From positions 7,130,001-7,194,000 of the forward strand of contig NC_086266.1 in the NCBI RefSeq assembly GCF_021018805.1: a DNA stretch of 64,000 nt, in the 5' to 3' direction. The notes under the pieces are model-generated. The model made no database searches. It saw only the letters and a program-made list of their open reading frames with translations, and was not told the DNA's origin. Shown here piece after piece: positions 44,601 through 59,600 of this stretch. The stretch's first letter is position 1; the number at the start of each line of letters is the position of its first letter. The translations under genes were made by a program, and so were the position numbers. This DNA is from Prinia subflava (Eukaryota > Chordata > Aves > Passeriformes > Cisticolidae).

Positions 44601-47600
44601 GTTTCATTTTTGTGCAGACCATCACCCCCCTCACTATCAGGCTCTGGGCAAGAGCTCTGCTCCTGCTCAAGAGGCAATTTCTGAGTGCAGGCAGAGGAAA
44701 TTCTTCACAGAAAGAGTGACTGGGCATTGGAATGGGCTATGCAGGGAGGTGATGGAGTCACTGTCCCTGGAGATGTTTAAGGAAGGGCTGGATGTGGCAC
44801 TCAGTGCCATGGTGTAGGTGACAAGGTGGTGCTGGGTCACAGGCTGGACTCTTACAGGTCTTTCCCAACCAGACTGATTCTGTGAGCTCTGCCCTGGCGC
44901 ACAGGAGCAGCAGGACCAAAAGCCAATGCTCCTGTCATGGCCTTGCACCCCCTCTGTGTGTGCTTTGTTAAGATGGGAGCTCTGCTGGGAGCCTGAGCCC
45001 GGCTCCATCCCTCCTTCACCCTCCGAGTGCGAACACAACCCCGAGGTCCCCTTCCCCCATCCCAGCAGGCTCCTCCCGCCCAGGGCTCTGGGACAGCGGG
45101 AGCTGGGATGATCCAGGCTCATCCCAGCACGAGCAGGGGGAGCTCCTGCCAGCACTGACCTGCGGGAGGATTTGTGTTTGCTGCTGTCGTCCTTGTCGCG
45201 GTGGCGGCGCTCGCGGTGCCGCTCCTCGCGCTCGCGGCTGCGGTCGCGGCTGCGCCGGTAGTCGCGCTCGAAGTCGTAGCTGCGCTCGCGGCTGTAGTAG
45301 CGGTACCGCTCGTCGTCGCTGCGGGGACAGGGACACAGGGACACAGGGACACGGCCCCAGGCCTGAGCACTGTGCAGGGCTGCTCTCCCCAGCAGCCCCC
45401 AGCTCCTCTCACTGAGCAGGAATGCGGCCACACGCTGCTCTCATCGCGCTCCCTCCCGCTGCTGCGTTCCCCTCGGCACACACTCCCCACACGGCCTCTC
45501 AGCCTCTTGTGGAACGGGCTCTTTTCCTCCCCACAAGCTCAAAAGCTCAAACTGTGAGCACAGCGTTCTGTCTGCACCTCTCTACCCGCTCAGAGCGCCT
45601 CATTCAATCCCCAGGAGGGGCAGGGTGAACCCCAAACTGAGACACATCCCACACTCCCCTCTACACCCCCCTGGTCAACTCCTGAAAGCCAAAATCAAAG
45701 GGTTAACAAGTCCCTCTGTGGGAACAATACTCAGACTTGGGAGAAAGCAAGTCAAGAGACATTGTTCTGACACTCCTGGAAACAAAGCTGGGCAAATAAA
45801 TGTCCAAGATCAATCAGCTGGGCGTGCTCCAAAGGACTGCATGGCCACTTGCCCTGCTTTGACCTGCACCAGGGTGCTCCACACCTCCCAGAAATGCCAG
45901 CAATGTGCTCAGGAGTGCTGAACCCAGGCCTTGGCTCCAGCATCGACCAGGAAGTGGGAGAGTCTGAGCTCTTCCACTTTTAGCAAGTTTGTCTCCTGTT
46001 CTCTTTCCCCCCCGTCCCATTCACAGTGCCCAAAAGCTTATAAAGGAAAAAAATACATTAAGAGCACACTGCCCTGTTTGCTCCCTCCCTGGGCTGGGAA
46101 GCTCCCTGGCAGGAAGTACCCTGTGCCAGGAATGCACATTCTGATCATGTTTTGAATGATTATTGGCATTTCTGAGCCCAGAGCCTGCGAAACAGCGACA
46201 CTGCTGCTGACTGAACACCAAAGGGATGGATTTGGGAAGCCTCTGCGGCCCAGCCTCCACCTCAGATCAACACATGGAGGCTCCAAGCCCCCTGTCCTTT
46301 CCCAAGTACTCTGTCACTGCTGTCAGCCGAGGTCACAGCAGCTCCCACCAAGGTGGTCTCTCCAGCCCTGCTCCCATTTCCTGGCTGACTCCCAGGGAAT
46401 GGCACTCCCAGCCCCACAGGAAAAGCAGAGCAGGCTGTTTGTCCTTTGATCTGACAGTGACATTTAGAAGACAAGAAGCAGCAGCTCCTACAGCCAGTGC
46501 TTCACACCGAGCTGTGAAACACTGAGTAAACACAGAGGGGCTATTTCATTGACTGGCCTCGTGGGAGAGCAAGAGGAACTGGTTCTGCCGGATTTAAACA
46601 ACAAAAACCCCAGACCCCAAGAGAGGAAATCAGCCAGTGACACTGCTCCGGTCTGTGCTGTAGTTATTGACGCAAAGGAGCTCTTCCCCAGCCATTCCAG
46701 GGAGTCCAGCTGGTGTCCTCTATAACCCAGCCCTCGGCCAGGCTCGCTGGGTGCCCGGCAGCAGGGCAGGAGGGCAGCACTCACTTGTTGTATTCACTGG
46801 TGGTGGGGGTGCGGTCGCGGTCCCGCTCGCGCTCCCGGTCCCGCTCCCGCTCGCGGTCCCGCTCCCTGTCCCGCCGGGAGCCCGAGTATTCCCAGTGGCT
46901 GCTGCTGGAGCTGCTCGTGCCCTTGTCCACCGTGGTCACCCAGGGCGTGTGGGACGTGGAGATGGGGGGGTAGCTGATGAAACCTGAATCTGCAGGCAGA
47001 GAGCAGAACCCTCCGTCATCCAGAGCATGCTTGGGACCCCCTCTGTCCCTCCCTTTCCGAAGATCCCCTCTGGCAGCAGAGCTGGATCCAAGGAGGCAAT
47101 GGCCCAGCTCCCTGCTGTCCTTCCCTTCACTTCCAGTTCACTAAGAACAGGAACTCCTTCTCCCCGAGGGAAGCACAGGATCAGGCATTTACAGGCAGCA
47201 CTGCAGGGTCTCTGTCAGCCCTGGGCCCTTGGTCACCTGTCCCACCAGGTACCTCCTGCTCTAGGGTGGCACCTGGGGAAGCCCAGGGACACCAGCTGCC
47301 GGTGAAGGATGTCACCTGAGGAGCCCAGAGCCACCAGCATCTCCCTGGCAGAGGTGGCCAGCTGGAGCAGCAAGGTCGTATCCAAAGCAGTGCCACATCT
47401 GGCAGCACTGGAGGCTCCTCTCCTTGGGAAGGGCTGGCACTGCCACTCCTCCAGCCCTGCCCTGCAGGCCCTGCAGGGCTTCCTGGGCTTCCAGAGGGAG
47501 CCACTCGTGGTCACCACAGCACTGGGAGAGAACTGGGGCTGCACCAGGGAAGGGAAATTGCTGAAATCCCAGCACTGCCTCTCCTGTTACAAAACCGCAG

Positions 47601-50600
47601 GAGACGGTGCCTGTAGGCAAGGGAGAGGATGAAGTGGGGCAGGATTCAAAAGCTCAGGGAGGAGGTGCCAAGCTCAGTAGTGGATGGTTGTGCTACTCCC
47701 TGAGGGTGGGGAAAAAGGGAGAGAATGTGAGTGAGGGTGAGCACATGTGTGTGCAAACGGGCAGGAGAGCACTGCTGAGGCACAGGGGAAGCTTCTCTGT
47801 GCTGGGGACCTGCCCTTGACAGTGACCTGAGCCTCAGCACTCAGCCACAAAACTGCATCACCACACTGAGGGCAACAAACCCAGCGTGTGCTCCTGACTG
47901 GGACTGTCTGGGACACAACAAGGCCCTGGAGCCGCAGCAGACATGATGTGTGTCAGCCTAGAAAAGCCTGGGCTGCCAGGAACCAGGGCAGAGACAGCAG
48001 CAGCTGGATGTGTCCTGCCTGGTGCTCACCTGCGGAGTTGTAGCCAAAGGGAGGTGGCTGCCTGTTGTTGTAGCTGGCTGGCTGCCTTTGGGAGAGAAAA
48101 GGGGGTGAGTTACTGACATCAGGGACCCCCACAGCTCTGGCTCTGCTCCATCTTCACCCTGTTTTTCCTGGAGGTCTGTGGAGTGTTCTTATGGGAATCC
48201 CACTACCAGAAATGCTCACGGGTTTTGCCCACAGCTTCCAAACCTGCCACAATCCTCCTGCTTGCCCTGGGAAAGCACCTCTGCTCACAAACTACCCGGA
48301 GCACCTTCAGAGAAAGCATCTGCAGTAAAAATCAAACTCTAGGCTTCACTTAGATTTTACTGGCTCCTTCCTGTGCCTTGACTATGACAAATCCAGGTGA
48401 ATGCACAGAGGATTCCTGACGCTCTGCTCTCACTCCCCACCCAACCCAAGACCAGACCATGCACCCCCAGCACTGATTTTGGACCTGTTCTCCCTTCCTC
48501 CCTCTCGGGGAGCTGCTCCATGGTGTGATCTTACCCAGGTGTGGTCTTACCCATCCAGGGTTGGGATGAGCAGAGCTGGTGGTGGTGCCAGAGGTGGTGG
48601 GAACAACCCTAGACACAGAAGGGGAAATCAGCACCAAGACCTTGCAGCTTCACAAGAGCTGCTCACAGTTAGAAACCAATAAAGAATCTTTTTACTCTAA
48701 ACAAGGCCCTGTTTAAAATTGAATCATTTTCCTTCGGGGCAAGATCTCCTTCCCAAATTCACACCCTAAAGCTCTCTTAGTTTTGTAGGGATATGGGAAG
48801 AAAAACAAAGCAAAAACTACCTTCTTTTGTTCTGAACAAAAGATTCATCAAGGAGTAAAAATTAACTCTTACAGCCCTATGGAGGAAAAGTGGTTCTTGG
48901 GATGCAGACACATAGCATTCTGATCAGAATGTAACAATCAAGTGATTCTGACCTACAGAATTATATCAGAATAGAAGATAAGCAGCTCAGGTTCACTGCT
49001 GAGTTGGAGTTTATTAAATTTAAATTAATTGTGCTCTAAACTTGTGCTATCCTATTTCATGTTACTTAGTCCAAATGCTCTGAATCTGTGTGATCAAAAT
49101 TGCTGCTTGTATTAAGAAAAAGGTAACACCCACCTGGAATTGGACCTGGAGGTGGCAGGCCTGTGGAAATAAGCAAGGAAAACAAGTGAACACAACAGGG
49201 AAAGCATGGCCTCTGTGTATTTCAGGGACTCTCTGTACCTCCAGCTAAGCTTCAAAGGACAATTTTGAATAAATCTCACATCCTGGAGCAAACAGAGCAG
49301 CAGAAAAATTGGTGCCACTAAGCAGGAATTAGCCTATAAATTATATAATTTTCCCAAATGATGATCTCTTTACCTTTATAATTTAAAATGTTGCTGTTCC
49401 CTTACACTGGGAGCTCCTTTCTGAGGGTGAACACAAGAACAATTGATTTGGTCTTCAGAACAACTGAAGGAGCTGGAGAGGAGAACCTGCTGCAGGTGCC
49501 ACTCCAGTGTTTCCATCTCGATTTTGCCAAGCATTTTAATCCAAGGCAGTAGGAAAAGCTACCATGGAAAAGTTACCAGGGAAAAGAACCTGTGAGTGCT
49601 GCAGTGAATCCTCCTCAGGCAGGAGTCACTGCATGAAGTGCTCCTGGTGCCTTCTCCAGAGCCTGGCTGCTGCTCCAGGACCAGGAGAAGCACAGAGTGT
49701 GCCCCCTTCACTTCAGCCTGGTGCATTTAAGCCACAAGCAACAGTTCTCAGATTCCTGCAGACAAACAGGAACCTGCCTCTTGACATTTATCAATAGAGC
49801 AAATGGATCAGTAGCACTGGAAGGTTCCCTCAGGGCAACAAAGCTCAGAGGAGTTTTTTTCCAAGGAGCAGCTGCCATTTTTAAGTATTCAGGACAAGCA
49901 TTAAACAGGCTGATGGAGACATCCATCATAAACAAAGCCTGGCCGGGGTAAGGATGTGTTCCCTGAGAGCTCACCCATCCCATGGCACTGACCACCTTTG
50001 ATTTGCTCCACGCCTGGGACATCCCAACTCACGTTCCAGGAGTGAACACGTACCTGGAGGATGCAGGGGAGGTGGAACAGAAGTCACTGGAGGAGGAGGG
50101 TGCAGGAAGTGAGGAGGAGGAGGCCCGGCGAGCGGGGGAGGAGGAGGCCCTGCTGGTGGAGCGAAGGGCTGCTGCTGAGGAGGCTGCTGGGGCTGCGAGG
50201 GCTGCTGGGGCTGCTGTGGGGGCTGGGGCTTGCTGCCGTGGTCTCCCAGGACCTGGGGGGCACAGGAACGAGAAGAGAGTGTTTTAATCCCTCTGCCCCT
50301 GCAGCAGGGCCCTCACAGTGCTGGCAGCAGCACCAGAGCAGGGCTGTGGCCATGCCTGCATGGGCAGAGGCACCACAGTGACCTGAAGTGCAGCTGCCAG
50401 TGCTTGTGAGGGGAAGAAACAACAAACAACCTCTCCCAGCAAATTCTGTCTCTCAGGAAAACTCTTCTGGTTCGCAAAATCTGGAAAACTGACTACTGAA
50501 AAAATAAATGGACCACACAACCATGGAGAAAACCCAAGGAATTGTGCCTAGGAAGGGAAAGGCTCCATGTTTAGGTCTTTCTGGCAAGTTAGCAGCTTGG

Positions 50601-53600
50601 CAGGAGGAGGGTGGTTAAGAGAAGGGGGTTTGGCAGATGGTCCTCAGACCCTGCAGCTTCCTGCCTAGGAACCAACCAGAACATTGTGGTCACACACTGG
50701 GCAGGCAAGCCCAGAACTGAGACCAGCTTTAAACCCAGGCTTTCATTTCTTACAAGGGACAAGGTCCTATAACACAGGCCTAGGCTCAGTCTGAGGTGTG
50801 GGCTGCACCACTGATTTGAGACTCAATGTTACTTTAAAGTACAAAGAAACACCAGCCCCAGGTGCAAACCCTCCACTGCAGATTTGAAGATTCCAACCCC
50901 ATGGTAGAAAGGAAGGGAATAATCCACAGAAGAGATTCCCAGCTACACACTCCTAGGAATACTTTGGGAGAGGTGATCTTGAAAGAACTTGGGCCTTGCC
51001 ATTCCAAAGGGAAGACTCGTCTTTAAAGCATAAAACTGGCTCCTAGCAAGACCAAGCTTTTAACCCAGAAATTAACTGAGCCTGCAGAGGGGAATGATCC
51101 ATGCACACACCTAACAGGGTCAATGTTTTACCTGCTGCTCTGCAGGTATGAACTGGGATACGGGAGGTCAGGAACACACAGATATTTGCCAGGGTTCACC
51201 AGCAGTGCCATGAAATCAGCAATTTGTCAAGGCAGCCCAGAGCTTTACCTGGATGGGGTTCTCCTCCGAGGCATGCTTGTCGCGGCGTCTCCCTTCCACC
51301 CTGCGGATGGTGCCTGCCTGGCCCCCGATCACATCGATGGTCCCACCCAGCTTCCTGGTACAAAGCACAGGCGTCTTTTTAGCCTCAGAAGCACCAGAAG
51401 GAGCAATTTTCCCTGCTGTCAGCAGATTTCTTTCATGCTTTCTTTCCCACCAGGAAAACATCTCTCAAATTGGGACGAGAAGCCAAGGAGAAGCCCGTTT
51501 GCATTCCTCAACAATTTTCCTCTGAGCAGGGGTGACTTTGGGCTCTCTGAACACCCAGAAATGTGATCCAAAGAACCACCATGAACAGGTGTGAAAACAG
51601 GGATTACACACCGGGACAGAAATGCCCCCAAAGTGCTCAAATCCAACAGACTGAGCAGAGCTTTAATGCTCATCCTTGAAGCACAGAGTTGGTTCCCAGA
51701 CAAGGGGTAAAGCTGGGATGCAGGGCTGCTTTCTGCAAGGCAGGTGTGCAAAAGCTGTTTTGTCAATGAAGCAACAGCAACACCCCGAGCCCAAAGCTCT
51801 GGCTCATCTGGTGTGTTCTTCTGAAGCTTTTGATAAAACCCCATCGATCTCCTAAGGGCCAAGCAGTTTCCCCAGCAGAGGCTGCCCCTAGAATGACTCA
51901 GTTGTTTTACCACACGTTTACCACACATCCAGCAGCGTCGCACACAGGCTCAGGAACCAACAGCTCCTCTTATCCTCTGCCAAACTCGTAATCCACTTCC
52001 ACTTGAGGAGGCAAAGATTAACATCGTGGGAGTAGGAATAAGCCAAGCAAGCACAAGCAATGTCAGCAGTGTGAGCCCTCAAAGCTGAGGTGCTTGCCTG
52101 GCTCCTTCCACTCCCAGAGATGTGTCCCATCAGCTGGGATCCAGGATTCCCCCCCTGCGCCAAGGAGGGGGGAATGGGCAGGCAGGGGTTGCATTGCTGG
52201 AGGTGACACTGAATGAGTGACCACAGCAGCTTCCTGCCAAGCTTAAAAGCTTCTCTTTAAGGCTTGAGGAGACTCAGACGTTCCCAGGTGATTCCCAGGT
52301 GCCCCCATGAAAAACAGGCTCCTCTCTTACCTGTTGGGAGGAGGCCCAGCCTTCATTCGTCCTCCCACCAGAGCCAGGAAGTCTGTTTTGAACTCTGTTT
52401 TGATGATGTTGTTTTCCACTTCTTTTTCAGCATTTCCTGTTCTTCCCTGCTGAACCTATGGAAGGTAATAGATAACACATGGGTGTTGTGCCCTTCTTTC
52501 AACTGAATGGAGCACCAGAGATTAACCCTCAGCAAAAGAAAAAGAACAGCAGCCTATTCTTCAGTCAAGGCGCAGTCATTTCTGTCATTCAGCCTCAGCC
52601 TGCTGCCCACTGTCTCCCATCAGAAATCCTGTTATGAGTTTATTAAACTCAGATCATTTTCCATGGAGTCACTAAGTCAAAACTGGAAGGTGCAATACTT
52701 GCTGTGCTGACACTTGGCTGAAGTTCTGACGGCCACCATGAACTCCTGCAAGTTTGATGGCCAAAGCAGTCTGCAAACACACAAGGCTGTCACACCACTG
52801 CAGCAGGCACCAGCAGTGAGCAGAACAACCCTGGGGGCCCAGCTCCCCTCCCTGCATTCCTCTCATCCAGAGGGTTTTCCAAGCAGACACCCCTACAAGT
52901 CAACTGGAAATTCACTCCAGTCTTGCTGCTGTAGTGGTTCAAACCTGCCAGGCTGATGGAACTATTCCTTCCACACAGAGAAGATTTTCACCAGAGACTT
53001 AATCTTTAAAGATTCATTTTTGTATTTCTCTTTGCTGACAGGACACAGAACAGTTCAGAGCTAAGGTATCCCCTGCTCTTACACCCTCATCTCTGTGACT
53101 ACAAACACAATCCCACTTTTCCTGGAGCCAGGAACAGGAGTCACACATCACCCACCGTGATCTTGTTCTCAGTGCTGATGGGAGGAGCAGGGTCCAGCCC
53201 CAGCTGAAGCCGCCGCTGCTTTTCACAATAAGCTTTCCATGTTTCTTCATTGAATCCATAATTAAAGTAATCAGAAAGATCAGCACCTGGCAGAGGGAGC
53301 AGGAGTTAACACAGAGGTTCTGCACACTTGCATTCTCAAGCTGTCCTTTAAGTGCTTAATAAAGGGTTAAGGTAACAAAAGATTTCAGGGAGCCCAGCTT
53401 GTGCCTCTTCCTGTCAGAAAGCCGTGGGTGCACAGAGCACACAGTGGCTGCACCTTGGGTGGGAGGGGGACATGGGCTGAGCAGCAGTGGGACCCCAGGG
53501 ACACAGGACAGGACAGCAGTGGGACCCCCTGGGATACACAGGACAGCAGTGGGACACACAGGACAGCAATGGGACACATAGGGACACACAGGACAGCAGT

Positions 53601-56600
53601 GGGACCCCCTGGGATACACAGGACAGCAGTGGGACACACAGGACAGCAATGGGACACATAGGGACACACAGGACAGCAGTGGGACCCCCGGGACACAGAG
53701 CACAGCAGTGGGACCCCCGGGACACACAGGACAGCAGTGGGACATAGAGGACAGCCGTGGCACCCCTGGGACACACAGGACAGCAGTGGGACACACAGCA
53801 CAGCAGTGGGACACACAGGACAGCAGTGGGACACACAGGACACACAGCACAGCACCTCCACAGCCATTGAGAGCTCCCTGCAATCATTTATTCACCAGCC
53901 TGATTTTTCCAGGCTGGTTTCTTCCAATTGCCCACATATGAGCTGCGTTCTGGGCACAGCACAGGAGTGACAGTTCCAGCCCCCAACACAAAAATGGGGT
54001 GGAGCCACAGAACCTTTCTCCTGGCAGAACTCTAAGCCCACACATTCTCCTCCAGACCATCACTACCTTTGCTGTTTTGAGAGGAGATTGTGGGGCGCCC
54101 ATTTTGTGAAAGGCAGCTAAAGTGGAAACTTTTTATTGATGCATCCCAGACTACACAAGTAATTACAGTTCAGTCACAACCCTAATTAGCCATCCCAGAG
54201 TGTTATCGCCCACTGCCAGTCTCCTGTGCAATGTGCTAATTCAGCACAAGCATTTCTGAATAACAGAGGTGACCACAAACTGCTTGCCAAGAAACCAGAG
54301 ATGCAGAGGAGCAATCCCAGCTGCAGGAATTCCAGGAGCACCCCTCCCACCTCCCAGCACTACAAAGCACCTCCTGCCCCTCTGAGGTGTCCCTCAAACA
54401 TCCCCCACACAAAGATATTCCTACACAGACCAGCTCCAAAACAAAGAGCTGCTACAAGAGCAAAGCAAAACTCTGCCTAAGCTGAGCTTGGTTTAACTGT
54501 GAGGTCTAAGCAGGGAGGTTTATCTCCTGGGCTGGCCACTCTTCCTGCTGTACCACCCAAACATGCAAACTGCATCCACACCAACTCAGCAACACATTTA
54601 CTTGTCGATTTTATCAGCCTCTATTTCAGACATCTATTAGTTCTTCCACACAGGATTTCTCCTTCCTCTCCCTCACTCAAAGACATACCAAGCTGCTGAA
54701 CAATTAACTGTAAATGATATAAACTTGAAAGGCTGTTGAGTAATGAGGTACTTGCTATCTAAAATAAACTTACAGACCACACAGCTCTGCAGAAATCTTC
54801 CCTCTATTGCATTCCAACACTTTTTTAGGGCCAGCTGGCTCTATTTTGGTCCAGGAATGACAACATGGCCACAACCTTGTCCATGCTTTATCTTTCCACT
54901 TCACTGTATTCTTTCTAACTCATCTTCTTCCCATTCCCCTCTGTCTCACTTGGCACTCAAGGAGAAATCCCTGCAGAAGAAAAGCCTCTGTTCCATTCTG
55001 CCTGCACTGTCTGCAGGGTGCTGGTTTGAAACCTGGACATGCCCCTGGAGCTTTCAGCACTGGAGTGCCCCTCATGTGGGCAGGGACACCCAGACCACAC
55101 CACAGGCAGGCTCAGGAAAGCTCTACTTACTCAGCACAGCAATACTGCTGAAAGGTAAATAAAATATAGGGGCTGGCAGGGAGAATAATGGTGGCTGAGA
55201 AAAGGCAAGTGCACTTTTTGTTTCAGTTGACATTTCATCAGAGCACTTTTTATGAGAGTAGCACAGCAAAAATCTGGATTTCTAGTTCCTTCAATTATTT
55301 TTGTATCAGAAGAAAAACAGCAGCTGATTTGTAGCATTCTACAATTGTAAGAGGAGAAATTTCCCTCATACAAATAGGTGTGGACAGCCCCAGGACTCAA
55401 ATAAGGAGGGACCACAGGGACAACTCTGGGCTTGGCCTGGGGACACAGAACAATCTGCACATGAAGAGGAAAACAAGTATCAACACCCAAATCCTGACCC
55501 CACTCAGCTGCCTTTAAGGCCAAACATTATTGGATTGGCATCAGTGCAATGTTCTCGGGAAGCAGGGAATTAATAAGATAGACCATTTAAAAAAAATAGC
55601 TGCTCCCTTTAGGGAAGTTCAATTACTAGAATAAATGCAACCCAATTTTACGTAGAGCATGGCTTGTTCAATCAGTAAATGCCATTGATTGTCTAGGCAG
55701 GCAGCAGAGGCTGAGCACATTGTTCCAGCTTCCCTGTTCCCTGGCAACAGTAAATGGACAGAAATTACATGTGAAAATAAAGAGACACAACTAGAACTGC
55801 AGAAAATATTTACCACAAGGAACTGCGAGGCCTCACCTGGTTTCCTCCATGGTTTGTCTTCAAATGAATCCAAATCCACTTCTATCACAGGCAATCCATT
55901 TATATTCCCTGCGGCATCCAGGTCAATACCTTTGGGCTGCAACTTGGCTTTGGGGAGAGAGGGACTGTTACAACTTTTAATGCAATGCCTTTCATCCACC
56001 CATTTGCTCAGGAAATTATTCCAGCAAAAACAAAGCACTGCAGTGAGTTAATCACTGGCTTTACAGCACGCAGGTAACCACAATCAGCTTTTTAATAAAA
56101 AGGACTCCAGTCACTCCATAAACAAACAGGGTGTGCAGCACCTGCAGCTGAACAGCAGAGAAGCAAATTCAACCCAGATTGGTACCACAGACAGAATAAA
56201 TCATTAGAACATGCATGAAATTTACCCCAAATGGAAATAAAATGAAATTATTTTTCTCCCCAGGCAAAGTATCAAAGTATTTCTTTTCCACTCCCAAGAC
56301 AGACACATCTCCTCATAACCAGAGACTTTTTCAGGATCAGTCTTCAGTAGACTAACAGGAGTCTGCAAAAATCTGTCAGGTACACAGCCTACAAAGGGAA
56401 TTTGTTCTTATTTTCTCAATCAGAAGATAATTCATTTGGATCAAGCAATTAGTGGAAGGCAGTAGATGAAGCCCATGAAAGGACAGTCTCACATATGTGG
56501 AAGGACAGAACCCAAGACTCAATTTACACTAGAAACTAAACTGAATGGTGTGGAAAATTCCAGCAGCCAAATAAGCACAGCTGATAGTCAAGGCCAAAGT

Positions 56601-59600
56601 TTGTTTCTTTTAGCACCTTACACTGCAAGTAGCTCAGGACACTGAGTTCCAGTCCTTCTTCAGGCCTGCAATGCTCAGCCCCAGTGCAACAATATATTTT
56701 AGAAATATTCTGTGGTTTTACTCTAAAAGTATCAATCAATTCATTTTTTCCTAGTTTAAATAGAATTATAATCACCTTGCTCATTGATGGGTTATTAAAT
56801 CACTCCATTGCATCCTGCCCCTCAGACTGGGAGCACTGATTTTTAACAGGAAATGCACTTCCTATTCCTGGTTTACATTAATTCTATATCCTTTTAAACA
56901 GAGCAAAATTTGCAGCTGCTGCAGCTGCCAGTGCCAGGTAGGTGAAATACTGCAAAGGTGAAGGATAAAAATAACAGCAATACCTGAAGCTGATGCTCCA
57001 TAGCCTCTACCCGTTTTTAAGTTTAGATTCATAGGAGTTCCCCTATTGGAAAAGAATCACTACGTTGGCATTTGAACAAATTACTTGGCTAAAGATTCTC
57101 ATGCAAAATATATTCAAGCCCTGACACCCTTCAGGAGATGCTTTAGTTCACCTGGGTTTGCTATTCAGAGTCATCCATCAGAGTGAAACCACCTCTACAA
57201 CAAGAGAAGGAAATTATCCATAAAGTGGAAAAATTAGAATATGCAGCAAAGCACAGGTAAGTCGTTTGTGAGAGAGGAAGGCAGCTAGCAGCAAGCAAAA
57301 GTGCTGTCTTATTATTTTTATTCAATGCACATTAGGCAGAGTTGTAAAAAATGTAATTTCCTGCTTCTCAAATCCAGCCTCGCCATTTCTGAGCCACAGA
57401 AAATCAGACAGCTGGAAGTTAGTAAATTCACAGCTAATGCAAATTCTTAGCAATACAGATTTAGGTTCTGGAAGTTTTCACAGATGAGTTAAACAGAACT
57501 TCCCATCTTTGATTCTGCCCCAGGGAGCCCAGGAATTAGTAAGTTAATTTTCCAGCAGCAGCCCCACGGACCACCATTCCCATTCTACAGATGGATTCTC
57601 CAACAAGCAACTGCAGGGCAGAGCTGCCCATCAGCTCCTGAGCCCACGGTGGTGTTCTGGCCACTGCTCCAGGAGCCAGAGCAGCTCTCAGCTCGCCCCC
57701 TTTCCATGGCACCATGCTGGGACCCCTGAGCCCAAAGCCCCAGCCAGCAGTACCCACATGTAGGACGGCGCTCCCGTCTTGATGTTGCCGATGGTGACCT
57801 TCACGTCATCGTCATCGCTGTCACTGTCACTGTCATCCTCATCGTCCTCACCACTGGGAAGGGCCTGCAACAGCACAGTCACACAGGAGCCCATCAGTAC
57901 AACTGAGAATTCCCCAGGAAGCCTCCTGAACAGCCTTCAACAGCAATGAGCAGCTGCCCACAGAGAAACTCCCGTGTCCTCTGAAGGATTGGCGCTACGT
58001 GAAATTTGGGGTAACATTTGTGAATGTGGGGAAGGTTTATCTCAGTTCTAAGAATTTCACCAGGTCCCTCAGTTCCTCTGTCCCACTCTTTTTGAGAGCT
58101 GGGGCTTTTCTGACACACCTCTTCCACAAGGGTCAAAGTCACAACCACAAATGAAAAACACCAAAATACATTCAGCAGGCTTCACCTAAGAACCTCAAGG
58201 CAAATATTCTCTCACCACAACTTCTGTGGTAGGAAGCTGCTGAGGAGTTTGGTTTGGCTGAATTAGCACAATCAGCCCCCAAGTCACTTCATTTTACAGA
58301 TCTGACTCCAGGGCAACCCCAGTGCTGAGCACAAAAGTCAAGGAATAGAAAAAGAAATCTTCCAGATCTGCAGCAAGTGCAGTCTTGTGAGAAGCATGAG
58401 TTGAATTAGCACCTCACCCTACATGAGGAAGGTGTCCCTCACGCTCCCTCCTTTTCCACAGCACATGGGTCTGTCAGAACCCTGAATGAACTCTCTTGAT
58501 GTGGCAGAACAGTGGCAGAAAACAAACCCACCAAAGAGTCCAGGAGAGGAGGGTGGGGAGAAGCACCCTCCTCCTCTTTCAGCACTGAGCACCCAGATTG
58601 TGTTCTAAGAGGTCTGAGCCTGAACCAAAACTGATTCCCAGCACCTTGGGCTTTCTGTCCAAGTGTTTCCCATATTTTACAGGTCCCTGAGAAGTCACAC
58701 TGAACACTGAGCTGGATCACACTGTGTTCTGCTTTTCCTACCAGACTGCAGCCTCAGAGACCCTGAGCTGCCTCCTGAAAGGGCACGAGCAGGGCCTGCA
58801 CGGGGCTCCCTCCTCACCACTCAAAGCAGGATGACAAGACAAGGCTGCTCTGGAGCTGCTTTGGGAATGGCTGGCAGTACATCCCAACACTGCAAATACC
58901 AGGTCTTAGGCAGTACCAGGATCCTTGCAGTCCCTATTTGTCCCCAGGAGTGCTGAAGAGCACAGACATCCCCACGTGGGCAGGGACACGTACGTGCTGG
59001 GCCATCTCCCTGTCCTCGTTGTTGACGGGCCGGCTCTCCTGGGGAGGGTCCTGCAGAGGGTGAGCAGATTCTGTGTGGCTGGGGAAGGGACAGAGAAAAC
59101 AAAGTGACCACAACACAGAAGAGACAGTGGACAAGCCCAGCCTAGAGGGTCACCTACAGCCAGTTCTAAACCTTTGCCCAGGTGACTTTCACACAATGCT
59201 TTGTTCTTCTTGTGTGTTTGTTCTGCTGGTATTTACTCAACTACCTGACAAAAAAATCCATCCTCCTGGCTTGGCTTTGCTTTTGGTGGGCAGAATCAGT
59301 TTCACACATGCAGAGAGCACCTGACAGCACTCACCAGCTCAGTGGCAGCTGGCTCAGCTCGAATTTGGCACAATCACAACTGATAAGAATAAGACCATAA
59401 TCAGCAAAATTTCACCTCCTCCTTAAGGATGCTAATAATTACACATGCATTTAGTCAGCAGCAAAGGCATCTGTCCCAGAGAAATGAAGGAAAAAGTTAT
59501 TTCAGTGTTTCTACAAATAGTTTACACTAAGTAGTTAAAATTACAAAAGAAAAAGTCAGATAATTATGCACCCATTCTTCTCACTTGTTACAAATTAGTC

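Larger units (their letters stand above)
41653..45159 (-). other. FIP1L2 intron 15 (3.5 kb)
   Basis: The intron holds the large CACTGY satellite (41785-43010) and two CR1 fragments (44033-44080 and 44695-44887). I see nothing else. Confidence 0.7.

Noticed and set aside
53356..53883. Cys/Pro/Val-rich 160-175-codon frames on the - strand
   Set aside because: They are translations of the 20-bp minisatellite in two frames. Repetition, not coding, keeps them open.
58994..59050. Shorter version of FIP1L2 exon 3 using the nearer acceptor
   Set aside because: It gives the same end frame but shifts the reading relative to exon 2. The longer form to 59078 joins in frame and has the better pyrimidine tract.
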